The notes under the pieces were generated by a model. That model made no database searches, had not been told where the DNA came from, and saw only the letters and a program-made list of their open reading frames with translations. Below, piece by piece: positions 1-7,310 of a stretch of DNA of 38,359 nt (position 1 is its first letter; every line of letters begins with the position of its first letter). The position numbers and the translations under genes are program-made. This DNA is from CAYNNP01 sp964398215 (lineage in GTDB: Bacteria; Planctomycetota; Planctomycetia; Pirellulales; Pirellulaceae). The stretch lies in assembly GCA_964398215.1 (NCBI GenBank), contig CAYNNP010000037.1:1-38359 (forward strand), in the 5' to 3' direction.

Positions 1-62
1 GGACGTAATCCAGGTTAGGAAAAGTATTGCAGGCTAACAATCAGTTGCCAGCGGAGACATCA

Positions 63-1400
63 ATGAGTCGGCCACCATCACAGAGCTCGGGACTAACAGC
101 TGTTAGCGCGAAGGCTACCGTTTTGCGAGAATCAAGCCCTACGGTTGTTGAATTGGACGACTTGTGTCGCCACTTGATGAAAATTCACCGTGACCCTGCA
201 TCCACTGCGGTCGCAAGTCAAATCACCGAAGCATACCGCGAACTAAGTTCTGCTGATCGATGCATGTTCATGACGCATTTGAACAGCGATTACGATGTCG
301 ATTCAGAAACCATCGTGGCCGCCGCAGGAAAATACGAAAGCGATCCGACGTTCAAGAACTTGCAGTCGCTAGCGAAGTTAGTTGAAACGCCACGACAAAA
401 ACTCTTTCGTTGCATCAATGCCGCGCCGGACGGTTTGCAAACCTTGGTGCGAATGCGACAAGACTTGCTTGAACTGGATTTGCCGATACGTATCGCGTTG
501 GGGCCAGTCGAAGAAGACCTGAAAAGCCTTTTGCAATCTTGGTTCAATCGAGGATTCTTGAAGCTTCAGCGTATCGATTGGAGTTCATCAGCCAGTTTGC
601 TGGAAAAACTGATCGAGTACGAAGCGGTACACCAGATATCGCACTGGGACGATTTGCGTCGACGGTTGCAGGACGACCGCCGATGTTACGCGTTTTTCCA
701 TCCATCGCTTCAGGCAGAACCGCTTGTGTTTGTTGAAGTCGCGTTGACCAATGCGATTTCGGGAAATATCAATGATTTGATCAAGCTCGATTCAAAAGTA
801 TCGGATTCGTCGGAAGCGGATACGGCGATGTTTTACTCGATCAGCAGTTGCCAGCGCGGCCTTCGAGGGATTTCGTTTGGTGGATTGTTGATCAAGCAAG
901 TTGTCAACGAATTGCGTGCTGACCTGCCAGGCATCAAGACGTTTTCAACTCTTTCGCCGGTTTCCTCGTTTTCGCGTTGGCTTAGCCAGCAGGATGCCGA
1001 AAAACTGGGAGAGTGCCACGAGGTTCTTTCCAAATATTTCGTCAGAGATTCGGCGGAAGCGCCAGACTCTGAAGAGTTGTGCAGGAGTCTTGAGCTCTAT
1101 CGCGAACCGTTGATGGAGTTGATGGCCGAGTACTTGATCGCCGAACAGATCGATGGTCGCCCCATTGATTCGGTCGCGAGGTTCCATCTTGGCAATGGTG
1201 CTCAATTACGTGCAATTCACTGGATGGCGGATGTCAGTGACAACGGGATGTCAAAGTCACTTGGGATGATGGTCAACTACGTTTACGACTTGGCCCAGAT
1301 TCAATCGAACCGGCAAAACTTCTTGCAGCACAAAATCATTACGGCTCATCCAAGTATTCATTCGCTTGCCAAAAAGAGTCTAAACAGGAGTAACAGATGA
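63..1400 (+). CDS. Malonyl-CoA decarboxylase
   Basis: Predicted to convert malonyl-CoA to acetyl-CoA and CO2 in the cytoplasm. The C-terminal two thirds carry the family's signature blocks. Numbering from the upstream TTG, these are YEAVHQISHWDDL near 198, a YSIS block near 270, TLSPVSSF with Ser310, and FHLGNGAQL with His387. Ser310 and His387 match the catalytic Ser and His of mammalian MLYCD (established for the family). The N-terminal part is helical and less conserved, as usual. Two starts are possible: TTG at 27 (AGGA 6 nt upstream) and ATG at 63 (GGAG 6 nt upstream); ATG is preferred. An in-frame TAA at 6-8 shows the gene is complete. Its stop overlaps the ATG of the GntR gene (ATGA), so the two are translationally coupled. 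This placement suggests the catabolic pathway yields malonyl-CoA or a close relative (inference). Confidence 0.88.
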   Translation: MSRPPSQSSGLTAVSAKATVLRESSPTVVELDDLCRHLMKIHRDPASTAVASQITEAYRELSSADRCMFMTHLNSDYDVDSETIVAAAGKYESDPTFKNLQSLAKLVETPRQKLFRCINAAPDGLQTLVRMRQDLLELDLPIRIALGPVEEDLKSLLQSWFNRGFLKLQRIDWSSSASLLEKLIEYEAVHQISHWDDLRRRLQDDRRCYAFFHPSLQAEPLVFVEVALTNAISGNINDLIKLDSKVSDSSEADTAMFYSISSCQRGLRGISFGGLLIKQVVNELRADLPGIKTFSTLSPVSSFSRWLSQQDAEKLGECHEVLSKYFVRDSAEAPDSEELCRSLELYREPLMELMAEYLIAEQIDGRPIDSVARFHLGNGAQLRAIHWMADVSDNGMSKSLGMMVNYVYDLAQIQSNRQNFLQHKIITAHPSIHSLAKKSLNRSNR

Positions 1401-2065
1401 TAAAGGAAGACCAGCCTAAAAAGACGCAAGCTTCCATCGTCTATGACAGGATTCGTCGCGACATTTTGACGGGCCAGTTAAAGCCAGACGAACCGCTGCG
1501 CGTTGGCAAATTGCAAGCCAGGTATGAAACGAGCGGTAGTCCTGTTCGTGAGGCACTGAATCGACTTGCCGCTAGCGGAATGGTTTGCAGTCATGACAAC
1601 CGAGGATTCTTTGTTCCGTCGATCAGTCGCACCGAACTGACGGATCTTTATAAAACACGCACGTGGATCGAAGAAGTCGCGCTGCGCGAGTCGATCAAAA
1701 ACGGCGGTGTTAGCTGGGAGGAAGGAATCGTCCTGTCGCATCACCGGCTTTCTCGTGCACCGCGAAAACTAAGCGGCAGCAATAACTCGAACCCAGAGTG
1801 GGAAGAAGCTCATCGTGCGTTTCACTTGGCACTGGTCAACGCCTGTGAGTCGCGTTTTCTGATGCATTTTTGTCACCAGTTGCATGACCAATCCGATCGC
1901 TATCGCCAATTTGCGTTGACCGTCGCGCCTGATCGTGATTCAGACCAAGAACACGTTGGGTTGATGCAAGCAACGATCGATCGAGATGCTCCCAAGGCCA
2001 TTGCTTTGCTTCACGAACACTACGAACAAACACAACACATCATTTTACAAACTGGTCTGGAATAG
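1397..2065 (+). CDS. GntR-family transcriptional regulator, FCD (FadR-like) subfamily
   Basis: This 222-aa protein has the two-part GntR architecture. An N-terminal winged helix-turn-helix spans about residues 10-75 (SIVYDRIRRDILTGQL, then SGSPVREALNRLAASGMV). An all-helical FCD effector domain spans about 85-215, with the EEAHRAFHLALVNACES segment, an arginine after HDQSDR, EHVGLMQA, and the closing His (LLHEHYEQ). FCD regulators usually bind a carboxylate or sugar acid and repress their own operon. The start overlaps the malonyl-CoA decarboxylase stop (ATGA), and AGGAG lies 6 nt upstream at 1386-1390. It probably controls the surrounding catabolic genes (inference). The operator expected in front of the operon would lie left of the window; only 26-62 nt of upstream sequence is visible and no clear palindrome is seen there. 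Confidence 0.88.
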   Translation: MIKEDQPKKTQASIVYDRIRRDILTGQLKPDEPLRVGKLQARYETSGSPVREALNRLAASGMVCSHDNRGFFVPSISRTELTDLYKTRTWIEEVALRESIKNGGVSWEEGIVLSHHRLSRAPRKLSGSNNSNPEWEEAHRAFHLALVNACESRFLMHFCHQLHDQSDRYRQFALTVAPDRDSDQEHVGLMQATIDRDAPKAIALLHEHYEQTQHIILQTGLE

Positions 2066-2140
2066 CAGTCGGTCGCAGTATCCCACTCGTCGAAAACTCC
2101 CGTTCTCTGACCTCTTGCTTTTATTAGGACAGCTAAATTC

Positions 2141-3046
2141 ATGACGCAAGACATTGAAAAACAATTAACCGAAGATGTGATCGCAACCATCAAATGCGAC
2201 AACGAGCGAAGTCAGCAAGTGTTGACCAGCCTCGTCAAACATCTGCACGATTTCATCCGCGATATTGAGCCTACCGAAGCAGAGTGGATTCACGCGGTTG
2301 AATATCTGACGCGTGCTGGCCAAAAGTGTGATGACCAACGCCAAGAATACATGTTGTTTTCCGATGTGTTGGGTGCGTCCATGTTGGTCGATGCGATCAA
2401 TCACCGGTTCACATCTGGCGCAACCGAATCGACCGTTATCGGCCCGTTCCATGCTAGCGCCGAAGAAATTGAAAACGGAACCTGCGTGGCCAACGGCCCC
2501 GAGTTCGAGCGTGCCACGCCGACCGTTGTTCACGGTGTTGTACGAGACGTTGACGGCAATCCAATCGAAGGCGCCAAGTTGACTTTCTGGCAAGCCGACG
2601 ACATCGGGCTTTACGATTCGCAAGACGATAACCAACCCGATATCAACTTGCGCGGCATTTTGACTTCTGATGCGGAAGGTCGCTATTGGTTTAGGACAGT
2701 TCGTCCGACTGGTTACGACGTGCCAACGGACGGCCCTGTTGGCGAATTTTTGCGTGAATGCAATCGCCAAGCGCATCGACCCGGACACATTCACTTTATG
2801 ATTCACGCGGAAGGATTTCGCACGCTGGTCACTCACGTTTTTCCGACCGGCGAAGTCAATATCAGTAGCGATGCTGTCTTTGGCGTGAAGGATTCTTTGG
2901 TGGTTGACTTTGGGGAATCATCCTGCGAAGAAACCGCTAAGAAGTACAACGTCGCAATCCCGTTCTTGGATTGCGAGTTCGACTTTGTCCTGGACAAACA
3001 GGCTGGAGCAGAATCGCCTTACAAAATTCTCAAGGCTCAAGCGTAG
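2141..3046 (+). CDS. Intradiol ring-cleavage dioxygenase (hydroxyquinol/catechol 1,2-dioxygenase type)
   Basis: A non-haem Fe(III) enzyme that opens a catecholic ring between the two hydroxyls, giving a muconate (maleylacetate from hydroxyquinol). The 301-aa length fits the family. The N-terminal helical dimerisation domain spans about 1-105 and includes the QKCDDQRQEYMLFSD block. The beta-sandwich catalytic domain follows. The four iron ligands are all present: Tyr158 (GLYDS), Tyr192 (TGYDVPTDGPVG), His216 and His218 (RPGHIHF). The block THVFPTGE...SDAVFGVKDSLVVDF is characteristic of hydroxyquinol and catechol enzymes rather than protocatechuate dioxygenase. There is no signal peptide, so it is cytoplasmic. 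A weak AGGA lies about 10 nt before the ATG. No ring hydroxylase, muconate cycloisomerase or maleylacetate reductase is adjacent, so the real substrate cannot be fixed from context. Confidence 0.9.
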   Translation: MTQDIEKQLTEDVIATIKCDNERSQQVLTSLVKHLHDFIRDIEPTEAEWIHAVEYLTRAGQKCDDQRQEYMLFSDVLGASMLVDAINHRFTSGATESTVIGPFHASAEEIENGTCVANGPEFERATPTVVHGVVRDVDGNPIEGAKLTFWQADDIGLYDSQDDNQPDINLRGILTSDAEGRYWFRTVRPTGYDVPTDGPVGEFLRECNRQAHRPGHIHFMIHAEGFRTLVTHVFPTGEVNISSDAVFGVKDSLVVDFGESSCEETAKKYNVAIPFLDCEFDFVLDKQAGAESPYKILKAQA

Positions 3047-3155
3047 ACCGCACGGCTGATCGCTTGGCCTGAATCTTTTATACCGTTCGACTTTATTTCA
3101 TATTCACCACCAAACACAACTAGCCCGCAAAGCAAAGTAAACGACAGGAGCAATC

Positions 3156-4382
3156 ATGAGCGAAACAGGAAAACACTTCAAAGAAGACCAGTACTGGGTC
3201 AGTCCGTATAACTTTCACCCAGACGTCACAGGCGCCTTGGATCTGCCCGAGAAAGTCGAGATCCATGATGCGACGCTTCGCGATGGCGAGCAAACGCCTG
3301 GAGTGGTCTTTTCAGTTGAAGACAAGGTGGCGATTGCAAAGAAACTTGATGAGATCGGTATCGACCGAATCGAAGCCGGTATGCCAGCTGTTTCTCCTCA
3401 AGACTTTGAAGCGATCAAGCAGATCTCTGCGTTGGGTCTGGATTCCAAAATCTACACCTTTGCTCGAGCAATGAACGCCGATATCGACAAGGCGGTTGAG
3501 TGCGGAGCTCATGGCGTCATCATCGAAGTTCCCATTGGATATCCAAAACTCAAGTATCAGTTCAACTGGACTTGGGAAAAGGTGCTTGAGAAAAGTGCTG
3601 ATGTGATCAACTACGCGAAGGATAAAGGGCTTAACGCTGTGTTCTTTCCGTATGACACGACGCGTGCACGCGAGGACGATCTGACCAACCTGTTGAATGG
3701 GATCATGAAGGTCTCGCAGCCCGATTCGATCGGCGTTGTTGATACGATGGGTTGTGCGACTCCCGAAGCGATCAAGTACTTGGTCAAAATGGTCAACAGC
3801 CTAACCGGCGTGCCCGTGGAAATTCACACTCACAACGACTTTGGAATGGCCGTTGCTACCGAGTTGGCCGCTGTGACCGTGGGAGCCAATTGTGTCCACA
3901 GTTGTGTTGGTGGTCTTGGTGAACGAACCGGAAATGCGCCAATCGAAGAACTGATTCTTGGGCTGGAACTACTTTACGGCTACGAATCAAAATACAATTT
4001 GGCAAAACTACCCGAGCTGGGACAGCTGTTGGCGGATTGTAGCTGCATTCCTTACGCGAACAACAAACCTGTGTTCGGCTCGCGAAACTTCACTCGTGAA
4101 TCTGGCATCGGCGTCAACTTGGTTCTCGAAGAACCATTGGCTATGTTTGGTACGCACCCAGCGTTGACCGGTCGCAGTGGTGACATCGTGTTGGGTAAAA
4201 AGAGCGGCAAAGCGTCAGTCGCTTATAAGCTGGCTGAGCTTGGGATCGAAGGGATTGATGAAGATCAAGCCGCAGAGATTTTAAGCCGAGTCAAACAGAA
4301 AGGTATCGCCAAACGCGGCCTGATTACTGACCAGGAATTCACCGACATCGTAGGCGAAGTCAAGCAAACGGTTGCGTCCTAG
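3156..4382 (+). CDS. DRE-TIM metallolyase family enzyme (homocitrate/isopropylmalate synthase-like)
   Basis: This 408-aa enzyme belongs to the HMGL-like superfamily, which makes or breaks C-C bonds next to a keto or acyl-CoA group using a divalent metal. The catalytic TIM barrel spans about 33-300. It has the DATLRDGEQTPG signature at 38-49 (Arg42, Asp43), metal-binding HTHNDFG with His224 and His226, and GGLGERTGNAPIEE at 252-265. A short C-terminal segment (about 305-400) contains RESGIGVN and LGKKSGKAS, resembling NifV/homocitrate synthase linker domains. The LeuA allosteric domain is absent. It is not the shorter MhpE-type hydroxy-oxovalerate aldolase, which lacks this C-terminal part. 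A strong AGGAG precedes the ATG. The substrate is unknown; co-location with a ring-cleavage dioxygenase and malonyl-CoA decarboxylase argues against ordinary leucine or lysine synthesis (inference). Confidence 0.82.
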   Translation: MSETGKHFKEDQYWVSPYNFHPDVTGALDLPEKVEIHDATLRDGEQTPGVVFSVEDKVAIAKKLDEIGIDRIEAGMPAVSPQDFEAIKQISALGLDSKIYTFARAMNADIDKAVECGAHGVIIEVPIGYPKLKYQFNWTWEKVLEKSADVINYAKDKGLNAVFFPYDTTRAREDDLTNLLNGIMKVSQPDSIGVVDTMGCATPEAIKYLVKMVNSLTGVPVEIHTHNDFGMAVATELAAVTVGANCVHSCVGGLGERTGNAPIEELILGLELLYGYESKYNLAKLPELGQLLADCSCIPYANNKPVFGSRNFTRESGIGVNLVLEEPLAMFGTHPALTGRSGDIVLGKKSGKASVAYKLAELGIEGIDEDQAAEILSRVKQKGIAKRGLITDQEFTDIVGEVKQTVAS

Positions 4383-4461
4383 TCAGATATCACCACTACT
4401 TTGTATCAGCACATTGGTGCCATTCCCTCCCACCTCAGATTCATAACGGATAACAACGACC

Positions 4462-6033
4462 ATGCAGTATGGAATGCTATTTGGCGTATTGGCATACGAG
4501 CTACTCGTTATCGGCGGCATCGGACTGTGGCTTGCTCGTCAACGCACAGGCAAGGAACACGAAGAAGGCGAATTCGCGCTGGGCGGTCGCAGTCTTCCCG
4601 TTCCTGTTTTGGCAGTGACGCTAGCCCTGACCGTGCTAGGCGCGGCCCATATTCTGGGTGTGTTCGAGATGTCGTGGGGCATGGGGGCGGCTGCCGTTTG
4701 GTTCAGCATCGCGCACGTGATTCTGCTGGTTCTGGTTTGCACAACGACGGGACTATGGTTTCGGCGGCTAGGTTTGACCACGGTTCCTCAAGTGCTGAAG
4801 ACGTTCTTCGGAGACGGTATTGAATTGCTGGTTTCCTGTGTGATGGCGGGATGCATCTTTGGAATTTTGACACTGGAAGCCCAAGGTTTGGGGATCGTCA
4901 TTTCGTCCATGACTGGCTGGAGTATCCAGGCGGCGGCGATCGCAGGCAGCGTTTTGGGAATCTTTTATGTCGTGCTGGCTGGTATGAAGGAAGTTGGTTG
5001 GATCAACTTGGTCAACGCAATTGTGTTGTACATCGGGATCATCTTGGCAACGATCTTTGTTGCTCAGAAACTGCCGGGTGGAAACTACGACAAGGTCGCC
5101 GAGCACTACAAAACTGTTCCCGCGAAAGTGATGTTGGAGAAAGACGCCGCAGCTCCCGAGGGCAAAACAGTCCAAACGAATGCGAAAGGTGAAAAGTACT
5201 TTGAAGCTGATCAGAAATTCATGCTCAGCATTTTTGGTACGCGAGGCATCATGTTGACGTTCGCCTTGGGAGTTACCATCGCGGTCGTCTTTAGCCAAGG
5301 TATCAGCCAAATGTTGTTGCAACCGGCGATGTCCGCCAAGAGCGAGGGGGACATCAAGAAAGCACTATGGATCGCAGCGCCGGTCAATGGTTTGTTTGGC
5401 GTGTTCATTGTGGTGCTAGGTCTGACGGCGAAATATTTAGTGGTAACCGGAGGGTTGCCAGAGGACCTTGGGCCAAAGAATGCCGCGCCCACGATGTTGA
5501 TCGAATTTTTACCTGGTTGGCTGTCAACGATTTTGCTGGCATCGTTCTTGGCTGCTATTTTGTCAACGTTCGCGATGACGTCCTTGGCTCCAGCGACGAT
5601 CTTTAGCATGAATATCTACAAGAACCTGTATCATCCCGATGCGACCGACAACGAAGTTACCAAGGTGACACGAATTGCGATCATTGTGCTTGCGGTGATC
5701 GCGATGATCGTGGCAGCCTACCTGCCGCCGATACTTGCAGCCATCACATGGTTGTTTTCTTGGTTGATTCCCGTGTTCTGGATTGTTGTTTTTGGGTTCT
5801 TTTGGAAACGAAGCCGAGGTGCAGCGCTTGCGACTTTGTTGACCGCTTGGGTGGCCAACTCTCTTTGGTCGTTCAGTTCGCTTCCGGCTACACTTGGGCT
5901 ACCTGGGGATGCCAATGCCTACGTGGTCTTGGTCGTGACCCTGGTTGTCGCGATCGTTGCCAATGCAACGATGAAAGGCGAAGTCGGTTATTTTAGATCC
6001 GAAGAATATCGATCCAAAGTTGGATCTGTTTAA
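4462..6033 (+). CDS. Sodium:solute symporter (SSS family)
   Basis: This 523-aa polytopic inner-membrane protein has about a dozen or more hydrophobic segments, the usual size and topology of the SSS family. The early EFALGGRSLPVPVLAVTLALT region, after the first helix and a charged loop, is the conserved SSS block around TM2. A Gly/Ala-rich helix set and a charged C-terminus follow. An unusually long hydrophilic loop (about residues 205-255, Lys/Glu-rich) separates two groups of helices. It probably imports the organic acid or aromatic compound degraded by the upstream enzymes. Its start follows the DRE-TIM gene by 79 nt, with no strong Shine-Dalgarno site (only GGAT in the TAACGGATAAC stretch). 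Two short single-helix membrane proteins follow in the same direction. The substrate cannot be read from sequence. Confidence 0.88.
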   Translation: MQYGMLFGVLAYELLVIGGIGLWLARQRTGKEHEEGEFALGGRSLPVPVLAVTLALTVLGAAHILGVFEMSWGMGAAAVWFSIAHVILLVLVCTTTGLWFRRLGLTTVPQVLKTFFGDGIELLVSCVMAGCIFGILTLEAQGLGIVISSMTGWSIQAAAIAGSVLGIFYVVLAGMKEVGWINLVNAIVLYIGIILATIFVAQKLPGGNYDKVAEHYKTVPAKVMLEKDAAAPEGKTVQTNAKGEKYFEADQKFMLSIFGTRGIMLTFALGVTIAVVFSQGISQMLLQPAMSAKSEGDIKKALWIAAPVNGLFGVFIVVLGLTAKYLVVTGGLPEDLGPKNAAPTMLIEFLPGWLSTILLASFLAAILSTFAMTSLAPATIFSMNIYKNLYHPDATDNEVTKVTRIAIIVLAVIAMIVAAYLPPILAAITWLFSWLIPVFWIVVFGFFWKRSRGAALATLLTAWVANSLWSFSSLPATLGLPGDANAYVVLVVTLVVAIVANATMKGEVGYFRSEEYRSKVGSV

Positions 6034-6072
6034 GTTAACTATCACTCTGGCTCAGTCTGAAAGCGTACTCCG

Positions 6073-6216
6073 ATGTTTTGGTCAATCTTTTTAAATAGTC
6101 TCGCGTTGATTATTGGCGTGCTCGTTGTGGGCACGGTTTTGAATATGTTGTTGCGGGGAAAGACGTTTGCATCGAACGATGTGAGCGAAAAATCCTCCGA
6201 ACAAAAGGGAGCATAG
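6073..6216 (+). CDS. Small single-helix membrane protein (47 aa) behind the symporter
   Basis: A short open frame starts with ATG 39 nt after the symporter stop and encodes 47 residues. It has an N-terminal hydrophobic helix (about residues 4-27, rich in Ile, Leu and Val), then a basic LLRGK boundary and a hydrophilic Ser/Glu/Lys tail ending EQKGA. By the positive-inside pattern the tail would face the cytoplasm. No Shine-Dalgarno site is obvious; translation may be coupled to the symporter gene. It sits in the catabolic operon, 2 nt ahead of a second small membrane protein. Small accessory proteins beside SSS transporters are known in other bacteria, which supports a role in transporter assembly or stability (inference). 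I do not recognise the exact family. Coding status rests on the clean helix-plus-tail design and context. Confidence 0.55.
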   Translation: MFWSIFLNSLALIIGVLVVGTVLNMLLRGKTFASNDVSEKSSEQKGA

Positions 6217-6218
6217 AT

Positions 6219-6326
6219 ATGGATGATGCAACAGTAACTACAGCTTGGATGGCGGGCGTGGTTGGAATCATGCTCGTGTTTGGAGTGATAGCTTTGGTTG
6301 GATATCTGCGGATGCAAAAGAAGTAG
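6219..6326 (+). CDS. Very small single-helix membrane protein (35 aa)
   Basis: This 35-codon frame begins with ATG at 6219, 2 nt after the stop of the previous small gene. GGGAG at 6207-6211 lies 7 nt upstream, the best ribosome-binding site in this operon, which is the main argument that it is real. The product has an acidic start (MDDA), one hydrophobic helix of about 19 residues (WMAGVVGIMLVFGVIALVGY), and a basic end (LRMQKK). That layout is the one expected of a one-pass inner-membrane peptide with its C-terminus inside. It resembles in size and design the short accessory peptides found beside some sodium:solute symporters. Function is inferred only from position. Confidence 0.6.
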   Translation: MDDATVTTAWMAGVVGIMLVFGVIALVGYLRMQKK

Positions 6327-6539
6327 CATTTGCGATAAATGGGGTGACGTTTCTGATTTTCAGATGCGTCGTTTCAGGAATCGGTGACGCGCGATCATTG
6401 AAGGTCCTGGTTTCGCCTTTGGAATGGACTAAGATCTAATTGTTCAGCCCTTAGGGCGACAGAAATCAACCCTGTTGAATACAAATGGGTTTGGATAAAC
6501 TTCTCTCAAACGGAAAGCCGGGATTTTGCTGTTTCGTTT

Positions 6540-7172
6540 TTGCAGGCGAACCGAGAGCTTGGCGTGACAACCAGAGATGAAGACATCGAGCAACGACTCA
6601 AGCAAGGCGATTTGTCGCTGTTTGCAGATGCCTTTTCGCGCCATCGGCCCCGACTGTGGCAGATCATACACTTCCGGCTGAGCGATAAAATTCGTGCTCG
6701 TGTTGACGCGGATGATGTGCTGCAGAATGTTTATTTGGATGCCGAGAAACGGCTGAACTACTACATCGATGGCGATTTTCCGTCACTGTTTTTGTGGTTA
6801 CGACTCGTCACCGGTCAAACCCTTAGCCAAGTTCATCGCCGACACTTGGCCACCGAATCACGATCGACCTTGCGTGAATCCCGTCCGAACGAAGGCAACC
6901 TGTGGGGCAACACGTCACTCTGTCTTTCACAGCGATTCATTGCTCACCTGACATCCCCTAGCCAAGCGGCAGTGAAGGTCGAACTGATTGCCGAAGTGCG
7001 TTCGGCACTGAGCGAGATGAGTGAAACTGATCGCGAAGTTGTCGCGCTACGTCACTTTGAAGAACTGACTAATCAAGAAGTTGCGTTAGAGCTAGGCATC
7101 GCCCCAAAAGCTGCCAGCATCCGCTATGTGCGAGCACTGGAGCGATTGCGAAGCGTTCTGGAGAAGATTTAG
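6540..7172 (+). CDS. ECF-type RNA polymerase sigma factor
   Basis: A sigma-70 family factor of the compact planctomycete ECF type, 210 aa at most. Region 2 spans about residues 25-95 (LFADAFSRHRPRLWQIIHFRL, then RVDADDVLQNVYLDAEKRL) and would contact core polymerase and the -10 element. A variable linker follows. Region 4 spans about 145-208 (ALSEMSETDREVVALRHFEELTNQEVALELGI) with a helix-turn-helix for the -35 element. The listed start is a TTG with no near ribosome-binding site; an in-frame GTG at 6564, preceded by GAGAG, gives MTTRDEDIEQ and may be the true start. No anti-sigma gene is adjacent. In this phylum such factors often sit beside Ser/Thr kinases; the nearest kinase gene is at 11090, two genes away. 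Confidence 0.88.
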   Translation: MQANRELGVTTRDEDIEQRLKQGDLSLFADAFSRHRPRLWQIIHFRLSDKIRARVDADDVLQNVYLDAEKRLNYYIDGDFPSLFLWLRLVTGQTLSQVHRRHLATESRSTLRESRPNEGNLWGNTSLCLSQRFIAHLTSPSQAAVKVELIAEVRSALSEMSETDREVVALRHFEELTNQEVALELGIAPKAASIRYVRALERLRSVLEKI

Positions 7173-7310
7173 GGAGGATAAGTGATTCGTCCTGCCAACA
7201 CGCTCAGCAAATCCCGAGGGAGAAACGATGTACAATAGTAGTTCGTTTCGGTCGAAATATTCTGAGTGACAGACCGTTAGCGCATCGGAACTCGTTTCAG
7301 GACTACTTGT

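Noticed and set aside
3156..4382. 4-hydroxy-2-oxovalerate aldolase (MhpE-type) assignment for the DRE-TIM enzyme
   Set aside because: The protein has a C-terminal segment like homocitrate synthase, and no MhpF-type aldehyde dehydrogenase is adjacent.
27..6553. Near-identical starts TTGCAGGC(T/G)AAC at 27 and 6540
   Set aside because: The match does not extend and the genes are unrelated. In both cases another start further inside looks better, so this is probably coincidence.
7182..7238. An 18-codon GTG frame with a strong GGGAGG site after the sigma gene
   Set aside because: Too short, no recognisable content, and spacing to the start is only 4 nt; discussed as a possible relic instead of a gene.
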